From Bretschneidera sinensis (lineage: Eukaryota; Streptophyta; Magnoliopsida; Brassicales; Akaniaceae): a stretch of DNA of 64,000 nucleotides. The position numbers and the translations under genes were made by a program. The notes under the pieces are model-generated. The model ran no database searches. It was given only the letters and a program-made list of their open reading frames with translations, and had not been told where the DNA came from. Location: assembly GCA_023935145.1 (NCBI GenBank), contig CM043698.1, positions 146,747,625 through 146,811,624 of the forward strand, written 5' to 3'. Positions 1 to 10,919 of the stretch are shown piece after piece (positions within the stretch are counted from its first letter, which is position 1; every line of letters begins with the position of its first letter).

Positions 1-1207
1 CTGTCATGTAAAGAGTACCACTATTTTTTCCCCGAGCAATCGTCATTGCGCCCTTTGAAATCTTCCAGTAATCGCCATGAAAGATCGTAGTGTAGCCTTC
101 ACTAGCTAGCTGCCCTACTGAGATTAAGTTCTTTCTCAGGTCGGGAATATGCTTGACATCCTTCAACTTCCAAACGGACCCATTCAACTTAATCTTTACT
201 ACTCCTTTACCAATAAGAGCACAAGGTTGATCATCACTAAGGTATACGTTTCCAAGGTTTTCGGGGACATACTTCTCAAAGAATTCTTTCTACGAAGTAG
301 CATGGAAAGATGCTCCAGAGTCTAACACCCAAGACTCCTCATTGCTCTCCAAAGAGCATATCAACATATCATCTCCTCCTGAGGTGGAAGTAACATTTGC
401 TTCTGCCTTCGCCACCTGGTCCTTCGGTGCACTCTTGCACTGATTTTTATAGTGCCCGGTCTTCCCACAGTTCCAACACTCGATGGTCTTCGAGCTATGG
501 GAATTATTGGGATTTCTGGATTTGTACCTCCTATCCTTTGACCTGCCTCCGTAGTTCGATCTACCGCGTCCATTCCATCTGGTTGAATTTCTTCATCTTG
601 ACTCTGTATGCAAAACTGAAGAGGTTGACGATTCACCCGACTCGCTCCGTTGGATCTCTTCACTGAGAACCAGATCACGAACATCATCAAATTTCAACTT
701 ATTTCTTTCTGACGAGCTACTCACAGTCGTGATAGTAGCATTCCAACTTTCTGGTAGAGAAGAAAAAAGTATCAATGCTCATACTTCTTCATCAAATTCA
801 ATTTCAACTAAACTCAACTGGGTTGTGACTATATTGAGTTCATTAAGATGTTGAGCTACCGATGCGCCTTCTGTCATCCGCAAATTGAATAACCGCCTCA
901 TTAAGTGAACTTTGTTAAAGGCTGATAGCTTCTCATATATACTGGAGAGAGCAGCCATAAGACCCATTGTGGTCTTTTCTTTTGCTATGTTGAAAGCAAC
1001 ATTGCAGGGTAACGTCAATCGGATAACTCCGAGGGCTTGTTTGTCGAGAAGAGCCCAGTCTTCATCCTTCATAGTTTCAGGCTTCTTTCCTGAGAGAGGT
1101 TGATACAAATTTCTTTGATACAAATAATCCTCTATCTGCATTTTCCTGAACCTGAAATCTGCGCCACCGAACTTCTCGAGTTTCATCTTCCCTTCGTCTG
1201 CTGCCAT
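1..1207 (-). pseudogene. Copia gag-pol fragment (gag, zinc knuckle, protease, start of GAG-pre-integrase)
   Basis: On the minus strand a gag reading frame starts at the ATG at 1207 (MAADEGKMKLEKF) and has the UBN2-type gag pattern ending near EFDEEV at about 779. After a stop it continues in pieces. A CCHC zinc knuckle (CWNCGKTGHYKNQC) lies near 431-475, and the retroviral-type protease motif WVLDSGASFHAT near 308-345. After that comes the region leading into the GAG-pre-integrase domain. In-frame stops near 778, near 600 and just after the protease motif (near 295) show that the copy cannot make a full polyprotein. The family role is particle formation and self-cleavage of a retrotransposon; this copy is truncated by the window edge and decayed. 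Confidence 0.88.
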
Positions 1208-1384
1208 CGCTCCCACTCGAATCTGACTTTATCTGGATCGTTTCTGACTATTCCTGCGAACCTTCGTGTATTAAAACACCGTTGCCGATGAATCGGTATC
1301 GCCGACAAAATTTTACTATTCATAAAATTCACTATTTATATAAATAGTAACCTCGCAGAAAATTGACAGAATTCACCACCAAAC

Positions 1385-1396
1385 GCTCTGATACCA
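1385..1396 (-). other. Primer-binding site (initiator-Met tRNA type)
   Basis: The minus strand reads TGGTATCAGAGC two bases after the LTR. This is the usual plant Copia primer-binding site complementary to the 3' end of initiator methionine tRNA. Confidence 0.9.
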
Positions 1397-1398
1397 GT

Positions 1399-1797
1399 TG
1401 TTGGGGGAAATTACGCAAATTTCCCTATAAATCATATTAGTAAGAATGCAAAAATAATAGCGGAAATAACACACAAATTTGATAACGAAGTTCGACCAAT
1501 TGTGCCTACGTCTCCGGACCTGCTGCAGATCGTTTTTACTAAAGGGAGAAAATATATAAAGTGTTTACAACACTTTCAACTCACAACCCACACCCAATTG
1601 TATTTTTCTCTTAAGTTTTTCTCTCAAGCTCTCTCTCTAATACTCTACTTTGTGTATCTTACAAATGAAACCCAAAGGAGTATTTATAGGCATCAAAAAC
1701 ATGTTGCATTAATGATGGCAGCTCACCATTAGTGCTGGCAGCTCCAACACATGGCCTTTGCCATTAATATTGGCAGTCTTTGTCTCCACTTTTAACA
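1399..1797 (-). repeat. 5' LTR of the Copia element, 399 bp
   Basis: The boundaries are TGTT at 1399 and AACA at 1797, a short inverted terminal repeat. The inner end is fixed by the adjacent primer-binding site. The outer end is fixed because the sequence from 1798 onward matches the element-free paralog from 43474. Confidence 0.9.
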
Positions 1798-2724
1798 GAG
1801 CTTATCACTTTGATTCATTTAGAAATGTTGATGTTTCGATTGATGTTTCAAATCTTGAAATCATTCGTTTGATTGGTAATGTCTTTGATCATCATTAGTG
1901 ATTTTAAGTTCTTGTTTAAAGCTAAACTTGATTTAATTTATGGTGCGTTGGGCCTTCGAGACGGATGATAACTTTGTGTTTCATGACACTACGAACACGG
2001 TTATTATTGATATGTTTTTCTTTTATCTTTCGTTAAGTTTTTTTTATTAGTGACAACTTCTTTTATTATGAAATGACAATCCAAATTTTGTAATTTGACT
2101 CCTTTGGTGATAGAGCAGAGTGATTAAGACTTTCTACCCAGCTTGAAAATTTCCCAATGCTGAAAGGTTTACATTGCCCCATAGGGTCCATCAAGCCCCG
2201 CACCTCGATACCCACTATCTCGAGCCCATATGACACTTAAAATGCTTACTCTCGAAGCACGTCTAAGTTCATTCTAAACCTCATTGATGCTTTTCACTTT
2301 AGTCAAGTTCTCATACGGCAAGTGTATGGTGCCATGAACTAGTTTATTAGGTCTCAGAGTTCACCCAATTTAGATTTATTGGAGACTCTGCAATATGCCA
2401 AATTGAGTGCATCTGCTCATACACTTGTTTATGCTATAGAACATATTCTGCCACCTACAATCCATTTGTAGCATACTAGAAATATATTAATTTATTTACA
2501 CACCAGAACTTTGAAAAATTAATACAAACAATAGATTCATTACATAAATATTTTTAACCCTATAAATATTTTTGTCACACAAATTTTTAACCCTGTAGAT
2601 TCATTACATAAATGCTTAGTAAGTATTTTGAAAACCCTTTCAAGTACTTCAAAAATTATTTAAATTTTTGCTCTCAAGAAGCTAAAAAGAAAACACTTTC
2701 AAAACCGACCAACCAAGCAGAACA

Positions 2725-3009
2725 TCACTTCTTGCTTTCAATTTCAAGCCCAAAATCACTTTTTGGGCCAACTGAAAAATTAGAGCAACACATAACCAAA
2801 GAGATTTTGCTTTCACCATTCTCCAAAAACATGAAGGCCTTTCCCTTCTCCTCATTTTCAAACTCCATGTTAGAGCAGCACAAGAACAAGCACCTCTTCT
2901 TCTTCTTGATCATCTTCTTCTCTTTCTTGAAGGTTGAGTCGCCAACGAGAGGCTCCTCCGTGGAAACCGTGATGTAGTCTGTGGTCTTTTTACTGTCAGT
3001 GTATGCCAT
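2725..3009 (-). CDS. Hypothetical small lysine- and cysteine-rich protein, 94 aa
   Basis: I do not recognise this family. The frame opens with a true ATG at 3009 (MAYTDSKKTTDYITV) and runs 94 codons. The protein has a lysine run near residues 28-38 (KKEKKMIKKKKR) and two similar Cys-rich patches, LFLCCSNMEF and SLVMCCSNFSV, about 30 residues apart, which may be an internal repeat. No signal peptide or clear membrane segment is visible. A TATA box 59-66 bases upstream (3068-3075) suggests a real promoter with a short leader. The paralog near 44394-44674 has the same layout and its own TATA-like sequence but a stop at codon 7, so coding function is not conserved between copies. It could be a young or decaying small gene or a chance ORF. 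Confidence 0.4.
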   Translation of the reverse strand: MAYTDSKKTTDYITVSTEEPLVGDSTFKKEKKMIKKKKRCLFLCCSNMEFENEEKGKAFMFLENGESKISLVMCCSNFSVGPKSDFGLEIESKK

Positions 3010-3067
3010 GATTTTGCTTCAAAAAAACCTTGCAATGTGTACTGAAATTGGCAAAATGGAGCAAGAA

Positions 3068-3075
3068 TTATATAA
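3068..3075 (-). promoter_or_regulatory. TATA box of the small ORF
   Basis: The minus strand reads TTATATAA, about 60 bases before the ATG at 3009. The paralogous copy keeps the same box near 44730. Confidence 0.5.
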
Positions 3076-4742
3076 AGAAAGGAAAGTCAACAGAATTGTG
3101 AGTTACCTATGCGCTAAGGATTATTAACAATAATATTAAATTTGTAACGTGTATGAATAAAATATCCCATCTTATGAAGAATGCTATTGAAAATTCATTG
3201 GTTTAATGTTTTAGTTGTTTGATTTATGAGTTAAGGATTATTGAATAATATTATTGGAAAAGGACATGATTTTTAACAAGGAAAGCGTGTTAAGGTTAAA
3301 CAAGTAGCAACCTTCCTGGTTGTATCCATAAGGCTACAATCTCAATGGTGATGTAACATAAGCAACGAGCCAATTATGCTTGCAGGCAACATTTTAAATA
3401 AATAAAAAATCTCAAATCTCTTGTAAATAGGATTAAAATCTATGTCTTATCAACTATGTTAACTGACACCCCACACAAACAACAAAAACTCTTGCTTCAA
3501 TTGGGCAAATGTAATGTCATTAAGAAATTAGTTAAAATATCCCAGCTGATGTAAGAATGCCATTAAAATCCATTGTTTTATTGAAAATTCATTGGTTTAT
3601 TGTTTTTTCAATACTTAGTGTAGAAGTATTGGATATCATTGGACAAGCATGTAGCAACTGACCTTCTTGGTTGTATCCATAAGGTCACGTACTATCTCTT
3701 TCTTAGAATATTCATTGGCAATGAGCCAATGACCATGTTATTATACATCTCAAAGATGTAGATTTTACTTGTGACTATAATTTGGTCTCTAAACAGTAAA
3801 AAACAAATCAATTGAATCCTTAAATTCATAGTTTCTCTGTAATTTGATTTTTTTTATCACGATTTCATCCATTAAAATTGATAGATTACTTAAATTACTA
3901 TTATTTTTTATGATTGTTGTTGATAAAAATTAATACTAACTCTTAAAAAAAATCAATTTTACTGTATCTTATATTAAAATCATATATAAATATCAAATTG
4001 AGCGGATTAAAGTCATTTATAAAGCAATTTCATCTATATTAAAAAGAAAGAGGGAGAGATTAAAAAGAAAAACAAGTTGTAAAGAACTTCAATATATTTC
4101 ATTTGATGTTTATATACAATGAAATGTAAATATTTTTCACTTTTTCTTTAAAAATAAATATATTTCGTTTGGTCAAATAAGATGAAAAGAAAGTTTTGCC
4201 ATTTGAGAAACAACAGTGAGGTAAGTGTTCTAACAGGATTATGTGTAAGTTTTTCTGATTTAGCAATCACTTTCGGGATTTTCATATTCGTTGGAAGGAA
4301 AAACTTTCATGTGAATTGAACCAAAGATTTCTTAAAATGTTCGAGCCAAACCAGACCGAAGAGTTGGTTTGGCTTGGAGAGGAAGATGTTGGAATCTGAA
4401 GCTTGAATCTCATCATAGTTGAGGTGTTTTTTATGCAAAAATCTGATTTATGATTTGGAATGGCATTGGTTATGTGCCTCATCCTCTCATTAAAGAATTC
4501 GAAATTGAATGGATCATGTTTGTCATTGTTATACATTTTTCTTGAAGGACTTCACCAGATTGACATTCTGATGTAGAGATCACAGAAACAAGTGAAATTG
4601 TTACAATACCTTGCATTCTTAGGATTATACTGTTGACACTTGTTATAGTAGTGAAGTGATTATATTTGAATTGACTGACGTAATCCAGATAGTCCCAGAA
4701 TATTTGTATAACCAAGGATGTTTTTAACTATTTATCAGGAGA

Positions 4743-4833
4743 ATGTCTGTTGCGCATCTACCTCCCAATCATGCAGCAAACACCCTTTTACAGCCGTTTC
4801 TTGGTGTGCTGGAATACCCTCATTGTCAACCAA
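4743..4833 (+). pseudogene. NUMOD3-type gene, first-exon fragment (copy A)
   Basis: The ATG at 4743 and the next 30 codons match the start of the gene at 46947 (MSVAHLPPNH...), differing by a valine-to-alanine change. At about 4833 the reading frame is joined to receptor-kinase sequence and the rest of the exon is missing. The upstream promoter and 5' UTR exon are also missing because of the 838-bp deletion, so this piece is unlikely to be transcribed as a gene. The remaining part of the same locus may be the fragment starting at 29078. Confidence 0.85.
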
Positions 4834-5218
4834 GATCATGATCATAATCTCCTTGGACACGTAAGAGCAAAGAGTGATTTAATAGTTTACAATTTCGAAC
4901 AGACACGTCATTTATGGTTTTAAATTTTCAGGTGTGGAAACTCTGGATAGAAAAGAGACAGTTGGAACTTACAGACAACACGTTAGGTGACTCTTTTGTG
5001 CTGTCTAAAGTGTTAAGATGCATTCATGTGGGTCTGTTATGCGTGCAACAACGACCAGACGACAGGCCAAACATGTCATCTGTGATACTAATGTTAGGCA
5101 GTGAGAGTTCACTGCCTCAACCAAAGCAGCCAGGTTTTTTCACTAAGAAGAATCTTCAAGTGTGCAAGGAGGATCTTTGATAGAAGATCTTAGCATTACC
5201 CTTTTAGAGGCACTGTAG
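4834..5218 (+). pseudogene. G-type lectin S-receptor-like kinase, 3' end fragment (locus 1)
   Basis: Two exon remains are visible. The tail of the penultimate kinase exon (4834-4860, encoding DHDHNLLGH) ends at a GTAAGAG donor. The last exon (from 4932, after TTTTCAG) encodes [13 protein letters not shown]..., then the kinase C-lobe motif [22 protein letters not shown] and the Pro-rich tail PQPKQPGFF. The current frame stops at 5180. The family's usual ending (SITLLEA-stop) is present in another frame up to 5218, so there is a frameshift near 5155-5165. Everything upstream (S-domain, membrane segment, N-lobe) is absent and is replaced by the NUMOD3 fragment. Confidence 0.88.
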
Positions 5219-6597
5219 AGATCATCATTTGACAGAGAAGAGGGTGCACCAGAAGACTATCTGACAAAGAAAAGAACGACGAAATTGAAATGTTCTGCAA
5301 CTTTATGTGAGAAATATTCGATCTATATGCATTTACTTTCAGCATTTCCTTTTTTTCTTTTTACTTTCCAGTCATTTACTTGTCAATCAAATAGGAGTAA
5401 CTGTACTGTAATCACAACTGTAATTCTCCTTCTCCATTCCCGTTCCGTGTCTGTCTCAAAATCAAACTAGAGTTGCATTGAAAGTTCAACACGTATTACA
5501 ACAAGCTCGAAGTTTGTTTCTGGTTTTTTTAGGGTTTCAACTTTGTAAACCCATTATCAGCATTACTTTCAATTCCAATATATATTTAGTTTGTCGCTAC
5601 TTTACACTTGTTATTTATTATGTTTATTAACTGTTAGATTAAATTCTTTTATTTGAATTTATAATGACATATCATTAAAATCATCTTAATTGAAATGATA
5701 CCAAACCCATCTAAAAAAATTATTGTTCCAATGGAGTTTACTTTAATCACACATAAATTAAACTTTCCACCAAGATTAAAGTCTTAGAGTTTTCTAAGAC
5801 ATCAGCAAATACTTGTATAAATGTTATGAAGGACAACAATTAGTTAAATTTCTGGGCGATAATGAGCTAAAAAGCGTACTGCATAATGTATTTGATATTT
5901 ATTTCCCTTAGCTGTCTACTGGGGTGACTTTCCCCCTGTTATAAAAATACCAGTCTTGTCTCCATAAATAGTAAATAGTAAATAGTACATAGTAAATAGT
6001 AAATTATCCAATCTCCAATCTCCCCAATCTCCAATCTCTAGTCTCCATAAATAGTAAATTATCCATTTAATAGTCACAAAACGAAAGTTGGGAATGAAGA
6101 AAGGTCAACAATGGTGGCTGACATGGAAAAGTCTTTGTTGACTTCACATATAATTCCGATTGCAATTTGTATCTAAATTTAATAATGTTAAACAGAAATA
6201 AATTGGTAAAACAATATTCTCGTATCTTTTTTCAACCAATTTTCAATCTTCTCAATCTAAAAAGGTTATAATGGCACATCTAAGATGAAAACGTTAATTT
6301 TCTCGATTTTTTACTTCTCACTTTTCATTTTTATTAAACAAAATCAAAGTATAATTGATTAATTTTTTTTCTTTTCATTTTTTTCACTTATCAAACACAT
6401 CCCAAGAAGGTGTTTAGCAATAGAGGAAAGAAACTTTTCTCTTAGTGAAAGAAAAAAGTAAGGAAATAAAAGTTAGATTAATGTCTTTCTTTTACATATA
6501 TAAATCATAATTCTTAAACATTGAAAAAATTGAAAAATTAAAAATATGAAAGAAATGATAATATTAATTTCTCACATTAATGTACGCAGTTGATGGA
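5219..6597. other. Intergenic, AT-rich; simple repeat at 5965-6060
   Basis: No gene is supported. A short repeat of the AATAGTA type followed by CCAATCTCC-type units occupies about 5965-6060. Near 6390-6430 there is TE-like sequence with an imperfect inverted repeat of the kind seen in small foldback elements. The last 60 bases hold the degenerate intron before the next kinase exon. Confidence 0.5.
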
Positions 6598-7110
6598 TTG
6601 GCTATATGTCTTCTGAGTATGCAATTGATGGAGTTTTCTCAATAAAATCTAATGTCTTTAGTTTTGGTGTTATGGTATTGGAGATAGTGAGTGGGAAGAG
6701 AAACAGGAAATTTTACCATCCAGATCATGACCATAATCTTCTTGGACATGTAAGTTGAACAAGCATTTAACTGAATAATGGTTCTAATGTTTTAGGCATG
6801 GAAATTGTGGATAGAAGAGAGGCCATCGGAAGTTCGGAACTAGTTAACAATATAGAAGGCAGAATTTCTGATCTACGACAAAGTGTTGAGATGCATTCAT
6901 GTGGCTCTGTTATGTGTGCAACAAAGACCAGAAGACATGCCAAACATGTCACTTGTGGTTCTAATGTTGGGCAGTGAGATTCCCTTGCGTCAACCAAAGC
7001 AGCTTGGTTTTTTCACAGAAAGAAATCTTCCTAACATAGAGCCTCCATCGAGCAATTGTAAATCATCTTCAACAAATGAATGTACCATTACATTGATAGA
7101 GGCACGGTAG
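6598..7110 (+). pseudogene. G-type lectin S-receptor-like kinase, last two exons (locus 2)
   Basis: Exon at 6598-6749 encodes [20 protein letters not shown] and the following helix up to DHDHNLLGH. The APE motif of subdomain VIII reads SSE, a loss of the usual alanine-proline. The last exon (6796-7110) starts AWKLWIEE, has two in-frame stops soon after, then resumes with [17 protein letters not shown] and ends [13 protein letters not shown], the normal family C-terminus. The parts for the extracellular domain, membrane segment and kinase N-lobe are missing. It is therefore a decayed 3' fragment. Confidence 0.88.
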
Positions 7111-8248
7111 AACATTATTACTTGAAGAAAAAGAGAGAACATTCTTGGAATAGCGAATGAAACAAATATTTGAAATGTCCAGCTCTAATTGCGTTGAGAT
7201 TTACTTTTTACATTAAAACTATAGTGAAATACATATATAATGTTTTAGCATTTGGGCTAGCAGAACAATTTATAGTGAATTTTGCAGAACATACATTAAG
7301 AGTCTGAAGTAGGCCATCATTAAAATGACTTGAATTAGTACTAGGGCCAGCTCAATTATTTATCAAGATTAAAAATTTAGCTAACAATCTAGAGTTCCAA
7401 GTGAATTTAAAGTAGGAACGCCATCTTTTGAATGGATAGAACACATCAAACAGTTTTCAGTCATGCATAGAATTGCTCAGCAGGACAAGATGCATGCTGA
7501 CTTATCAGAAAATAAGCACAATAATCAACAAATTAATGTACTTCTATAACAATAAGAGAGTGATAAGGATTTTAATTATAAAAAATATATATATATCCAA
7601 AGCTAGAGGCAGCTAAGATACTTAAAGAAAATGTAACACCTCTAATATCCATCCAACCAGCTAAAAATGGAGGGACGGAAAGACATTTTTGTTTGTCAAA
7701 GTAATGAACTCCCTGCATCTTGCAAAATGGAAACCCAACTTTGACAAGATAGCAAATAGACCCACCAAACACTTGGTTTATTGGGCAATGTTTCTTGTAG
7801 TCTTTTTTTATTTTTATTTTATTATTGTATTGTTTTAAAGAAGACTTCCTAGTCTTGAGCCTATGTTTGATAAACAGGACTGGTCCGAGGAACTTGGTGT
7901 TGCAATATATGAGCACTAAAAGATTTGAAGTTTTAAATTGATTTGGCCTGCTCAGATTGACTGTACCTGTGGCTGGAGGGAAGTTCAAGGCTGCATCAAC
8001 GAACATTTTAAGTTTCACAGTATTGTGTTTATGGTGTGCCAAAAGTGTAGCAGCCAGGAGGGTGTGAAGAACAATGCAGAACAAGCTACTCTACAAAATT
8101 TGGGTATTCCTTTAGCTATCTTGAGTAGTTAGTGTTCCTGTTATTATACTTTGTGTAGTATTTCTTTACTTCGGGTGATTATCGAATTGATTATCGATCT
8201 AAACAAATAAACACAAAAAAAAAAAAAAAAAAAACAGAGGCCTATACC
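7111..8248. other. Intergenic; upstream region of kinase locus 3
   Basis: Two blocks (about 7670-7780 and 8150-8248) resemble the region upstream of locus 4 (about 12218-12395). They are therefore probably old promoter sequence of this gene family, separated here by about 370 extra bases. A poly-A run lies at 8214-8234. An open minus-strand frame (7572-8084) crosses these blocks and is not accepted as a gene. Confidence 0.55.
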
Positions 8249-9308
8249 ATGAGAAAATCAATGGATGGCTTTACCTTTCTTTGTGTCATCTTTTTTTATT
8301 TTCTATCACAAGAACATCCATGACACTAGACACTATTGCTCCAAGTCAATCCAATAAGATACAAGGAGAATCTATCATGAGCTGGGTAAACCTTTGAAAT
8401 GGGATTTTTCAGCCTTGGTAATTCAGAGAATCGTTATTTAGGAATAGAGTCATCAATAAATCAGGAATTTTAAATTTCGGAGATTCTTGTCTGTTGAGAA
8501 AGAAACTGAATCAACCAAACAGAATAAAGTAATTCTTCTATCTTGTGTGAACCTAATAGGAAAAATCAAGTAGAGCCAACAAATAACAAGAAATAAGTAA
8601 TATTATCACACAAATAATACCAGATTTTAATGTGGAAAACCTCTCACCTTCCACTTTCAATAAATAATGGGTAATAGACAATTGTCCTCTGTTAATAAAC
8701 TAAATCATCAAGAACATAATAATTTTTGACAAATATCATCAACCAGATGAACTTCAACAAGAAAAAGTTAGAAAAATCTCACCAAAACAAAGGCAACGAA
8801 TCTGATGCTTCAAGTCTGAGTAGAGGACTCCAAATCTCAATAACACCGTTCAGAGTGTACAACCATGTGTTGTGAACATGCTGTCAAAATTTCATATCAA
8901 TGGGACCACCACGAATGATCTTCCAAAAGTCACCTTGATCAATAGTAATCCTCGGAAACCCAACCCAAAAATAACATTGTTTGGTCATCCAATATATTGA
9001 CAGCATAGGAACCTGTTGTACAACTTTTGGAGTTTGAGAATCTTGTAGTGAAAGATGGAAATGATAACGACCCGGATAAATGGTTATTGCAAAGTTTTGA
9101 TTATCCATGTGATACATTGGTACCGGGAATGAAGCTTGGAAGGAACGTAGTAACTGGACTGGAATTGTTTCTTTCATCTTGGAGAAGCGCAGAAGATCCT
9201 GCTAGAAGTCAATTTTTTTTACGGATAGATCATAGTGGGTTCCCACAACTGTTTCTCGAGAAAGGACCTCAAATACAGGTTAAGATAGGTTCATGGAATG
9301 GACAATGA
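8249..9308 (+). pseudogene. G-type lectin S-receptor-like kinase, first-exon fragment (locus 3)
   Basis: The ATG at 8249 begins MRKSMDGFTF..., matching the signal-peptide region of locus 4. The lectin part is then broken by frameshifts and an inserted block of about 500 bases (roughly 8470-8965). Homology resumes at about 8966 (NNIVWSS-like) and runs through [27 protein letters not shown] and SSWRSAEDPARSQF to a stop at 9306-9308, where locus 4 continues. The lectin/S-locus part is the only part present; the PAN, membrane and kinase parts are absent. Confidence 0.82.
8470..8965. mobile_element. Unclassified insertion inside kinase pseudogene 3
   Basis: The flanks (AATCAGGAATTTT on the left, AATAACATTGTTTGGTCATCC on the right) are close together in locus 4 at about 12660-12740. 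The roughly 495 bases in between have no counterpart there. No terminal repeats or coding motifs were recognised. The edges are approximate. Confidence 0.45.
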
Positions 9309-10077
9309 ATATTGAGATAGAGTGAATGCATTTTTGAAATTTGAGAGCTGCTTGTAACTTGTATTCTATGTAACAGTGAAACTAATTTATCAATATTGAC
9401 TAATCTTTCAAGCTAATGTTGCTGCGTCTCCTAAGCTACTCGTCTAGTTCTATAACGGTTTTTGGGATAAAAACAGAAATTAAGTCAATTACCTTAAAAA
9501 AAATGGCTTTTAAAAATAATCAAAAGTTAAAAAACAAATTTTAAAAAGCTAAAAAATTAAATTTTAAGACATTGAATTTAACATAAAAACTAGTTTGCGG
9601 ATTATTTTATCAATGTGAAACAATTTTCAGATCAACAACTTGTATTTGTTTTTTCTCTTTATTTAATTAATTCTATCAAAAGACTTCTGACAAACAAGCT
9701 CTTTGCTAATATTCATAGTCTGTGAAGTAATTAAAGAGCAAAAGAAGCTAAGTTCATACATAAGAAGAAAAAAAATGAGTGATCTAAAAAAGGCATCCTA
9801 AGTAGAGAGATGAGAGGTGAAAGATTGAAAGGTGAAGGACTTGCACATGGAGAGTAAGAGGAACGTTAGGAGGTGATGCATAGCGAGCAAGCATTGAGTG
9901 AAAATGCTTGCGTATGAATAGATCTTCTTGAACGTCCACAAAAAAATTGGATGTTTTTTATGATCTTGTTGAATTGTTCTTTACGTGATATTATGGTGAA
10001 ACACAATTTGAAAATAACATGACCACGGCTTAAAAAATTTTTGGTGTGGCACAATACTTGGAAAAATCTCCATAACC
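9309..10077. other. Intergenic, no feature seen
   Basis: AT-rich sequence with only short open frames. I see no homology to the neighbouring genes after the end of locus 3. Confidence 0.4.
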
Positions 10078-10563
10078 GTTGATATCAGTTTTAGTCCCTG
10101 AACTTCAACACAAGTAACAAATTGGTCCCTAATGTTTCAATTTTTTCAATTATATCTCCAAACTTGCATTTGGGGTAACGATTTCATCCCTTTTTTAGGT
10201 GATACCGCCAGCTAACCTCAATGGAAACAAGTGCTACTTCTCGATGAGAAAATCGACACTAGTTTTTTTTCCTCTTTGGTCCAAACCTGCTATAGCTTTC
10301 CATCTACAAATTTCAAGTGAAATTAGCTCTACAATTATAGGGCACGCCTCTTATTAACAGTCTTAATTTAAAGAGTTTTACCGTTAAATACACCTCTCTC
10401 CAACTGGTAGCCACTTAAACTTGTCACACTTTCCGTTTAAGTTATTTGACGGTGTTCTCTAAACGCCTTGATGCATGTTTGAGGACTGAATTGAAGAACT
10501 GGAATATGAGAGACCAAATTGTTACTCATTACAAAGTTTATGGACTAAAGATGATATTAACCC
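10078..10563. mobile_element. Foldback/MITE-type DNA element with about 60-bp inverted ends
   Basis: The left end reads GATATCAGTTTTAGTCCCTG and continues with GTAACAAATTGGTCCCTAA. The reverse complement of the right end reads AATATCATCTTTAGTCCATA and continues with GTAACAATTTGGTCTCTCA. The ends therefore match over about 60 bases. The interior has no coding capacity. This end motif is common in plant Mutator-like or other non-autonomous DNA elements. No target duplication could be settled by eye. Confidence 0.7.
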
Positions 10564-10919
10564 TAATGATATAACATCAAGTTGAGCAGCATGTGGGTAC
10601 CGGGTACACACTACACAGGGAGGACCATTTCTGTAATCTGTACGCGCATCAATGATTATCAGTAAGGCAATTCTACCTTTCTTTCTTGCTTCGTTGGAAA
10701 GTGGATGACCATTAAGTTATTATAAAACAAACTTGAAATTTTTTTCACAGGCTTAACAAAACAAAATGGAACTATAATTTATAAACAGATCAAATTAGAT
10801 ATAATATGCACACTGATGTTGCTACATTTAAACCAGAAATGTCCAATCTTACAGGCATATTTAACTAATAGAAGAAGAAGCATATTACATCAAAGATAAT
10901 CCAAGATGGGTGCAGATAT

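Larger units (their letters stand above)
1..1797 (-). mobile_element. Ty1/Copia LTR retrotransposon, 5' part only (cut by window edge)
   Basis: Read on the minus strand the order is LTR (1797 to 1399), primer-binding site (1396 to 1385), gag, zinc knuckle and the start of pol with the protease motif. The rest of pol and the 3' LTR lie to the left of the window. The right-hand boundary is firm because the paralogous segment starting at 43474 continues without the element. Confidence 0.9.
1798..4833 (+). repeat. Duplicated segment, copy A (left half of a locus; sister of 43474-47033)
   Basis: This stretch aligns with 43474-47033 along its length, with scattered substitutions and a few indels. 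It contains a small minus-strand ORF (2725-3009) and the start of the NUMOD3-type gene (4743-4833). It differs by an 838-bp deletion (the bases at 45744-46581 are missing between 4377 and 4378) and by a partial internal repeat near 3260-3400 and 3620-3720. It ends abruptly at 4833, where receptor-kinase sequence begins. Confidence 0.9.

Noticed and set aside
1207..1216. Upstream start for the Copia gag at 1216
   Set aside because: The codon at 1216 is GTG. The first ATG in frame is at 1207 and gives the usual gag N-terminus.
7572..8084. Minus-strand open frame of 170 codons
   Set aside because: No domain is recognisable. It crosses blocks that also occur upstream of kinase locus 4, where no such frame exists. 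It is better explained as promoter sequence that happens to be open.
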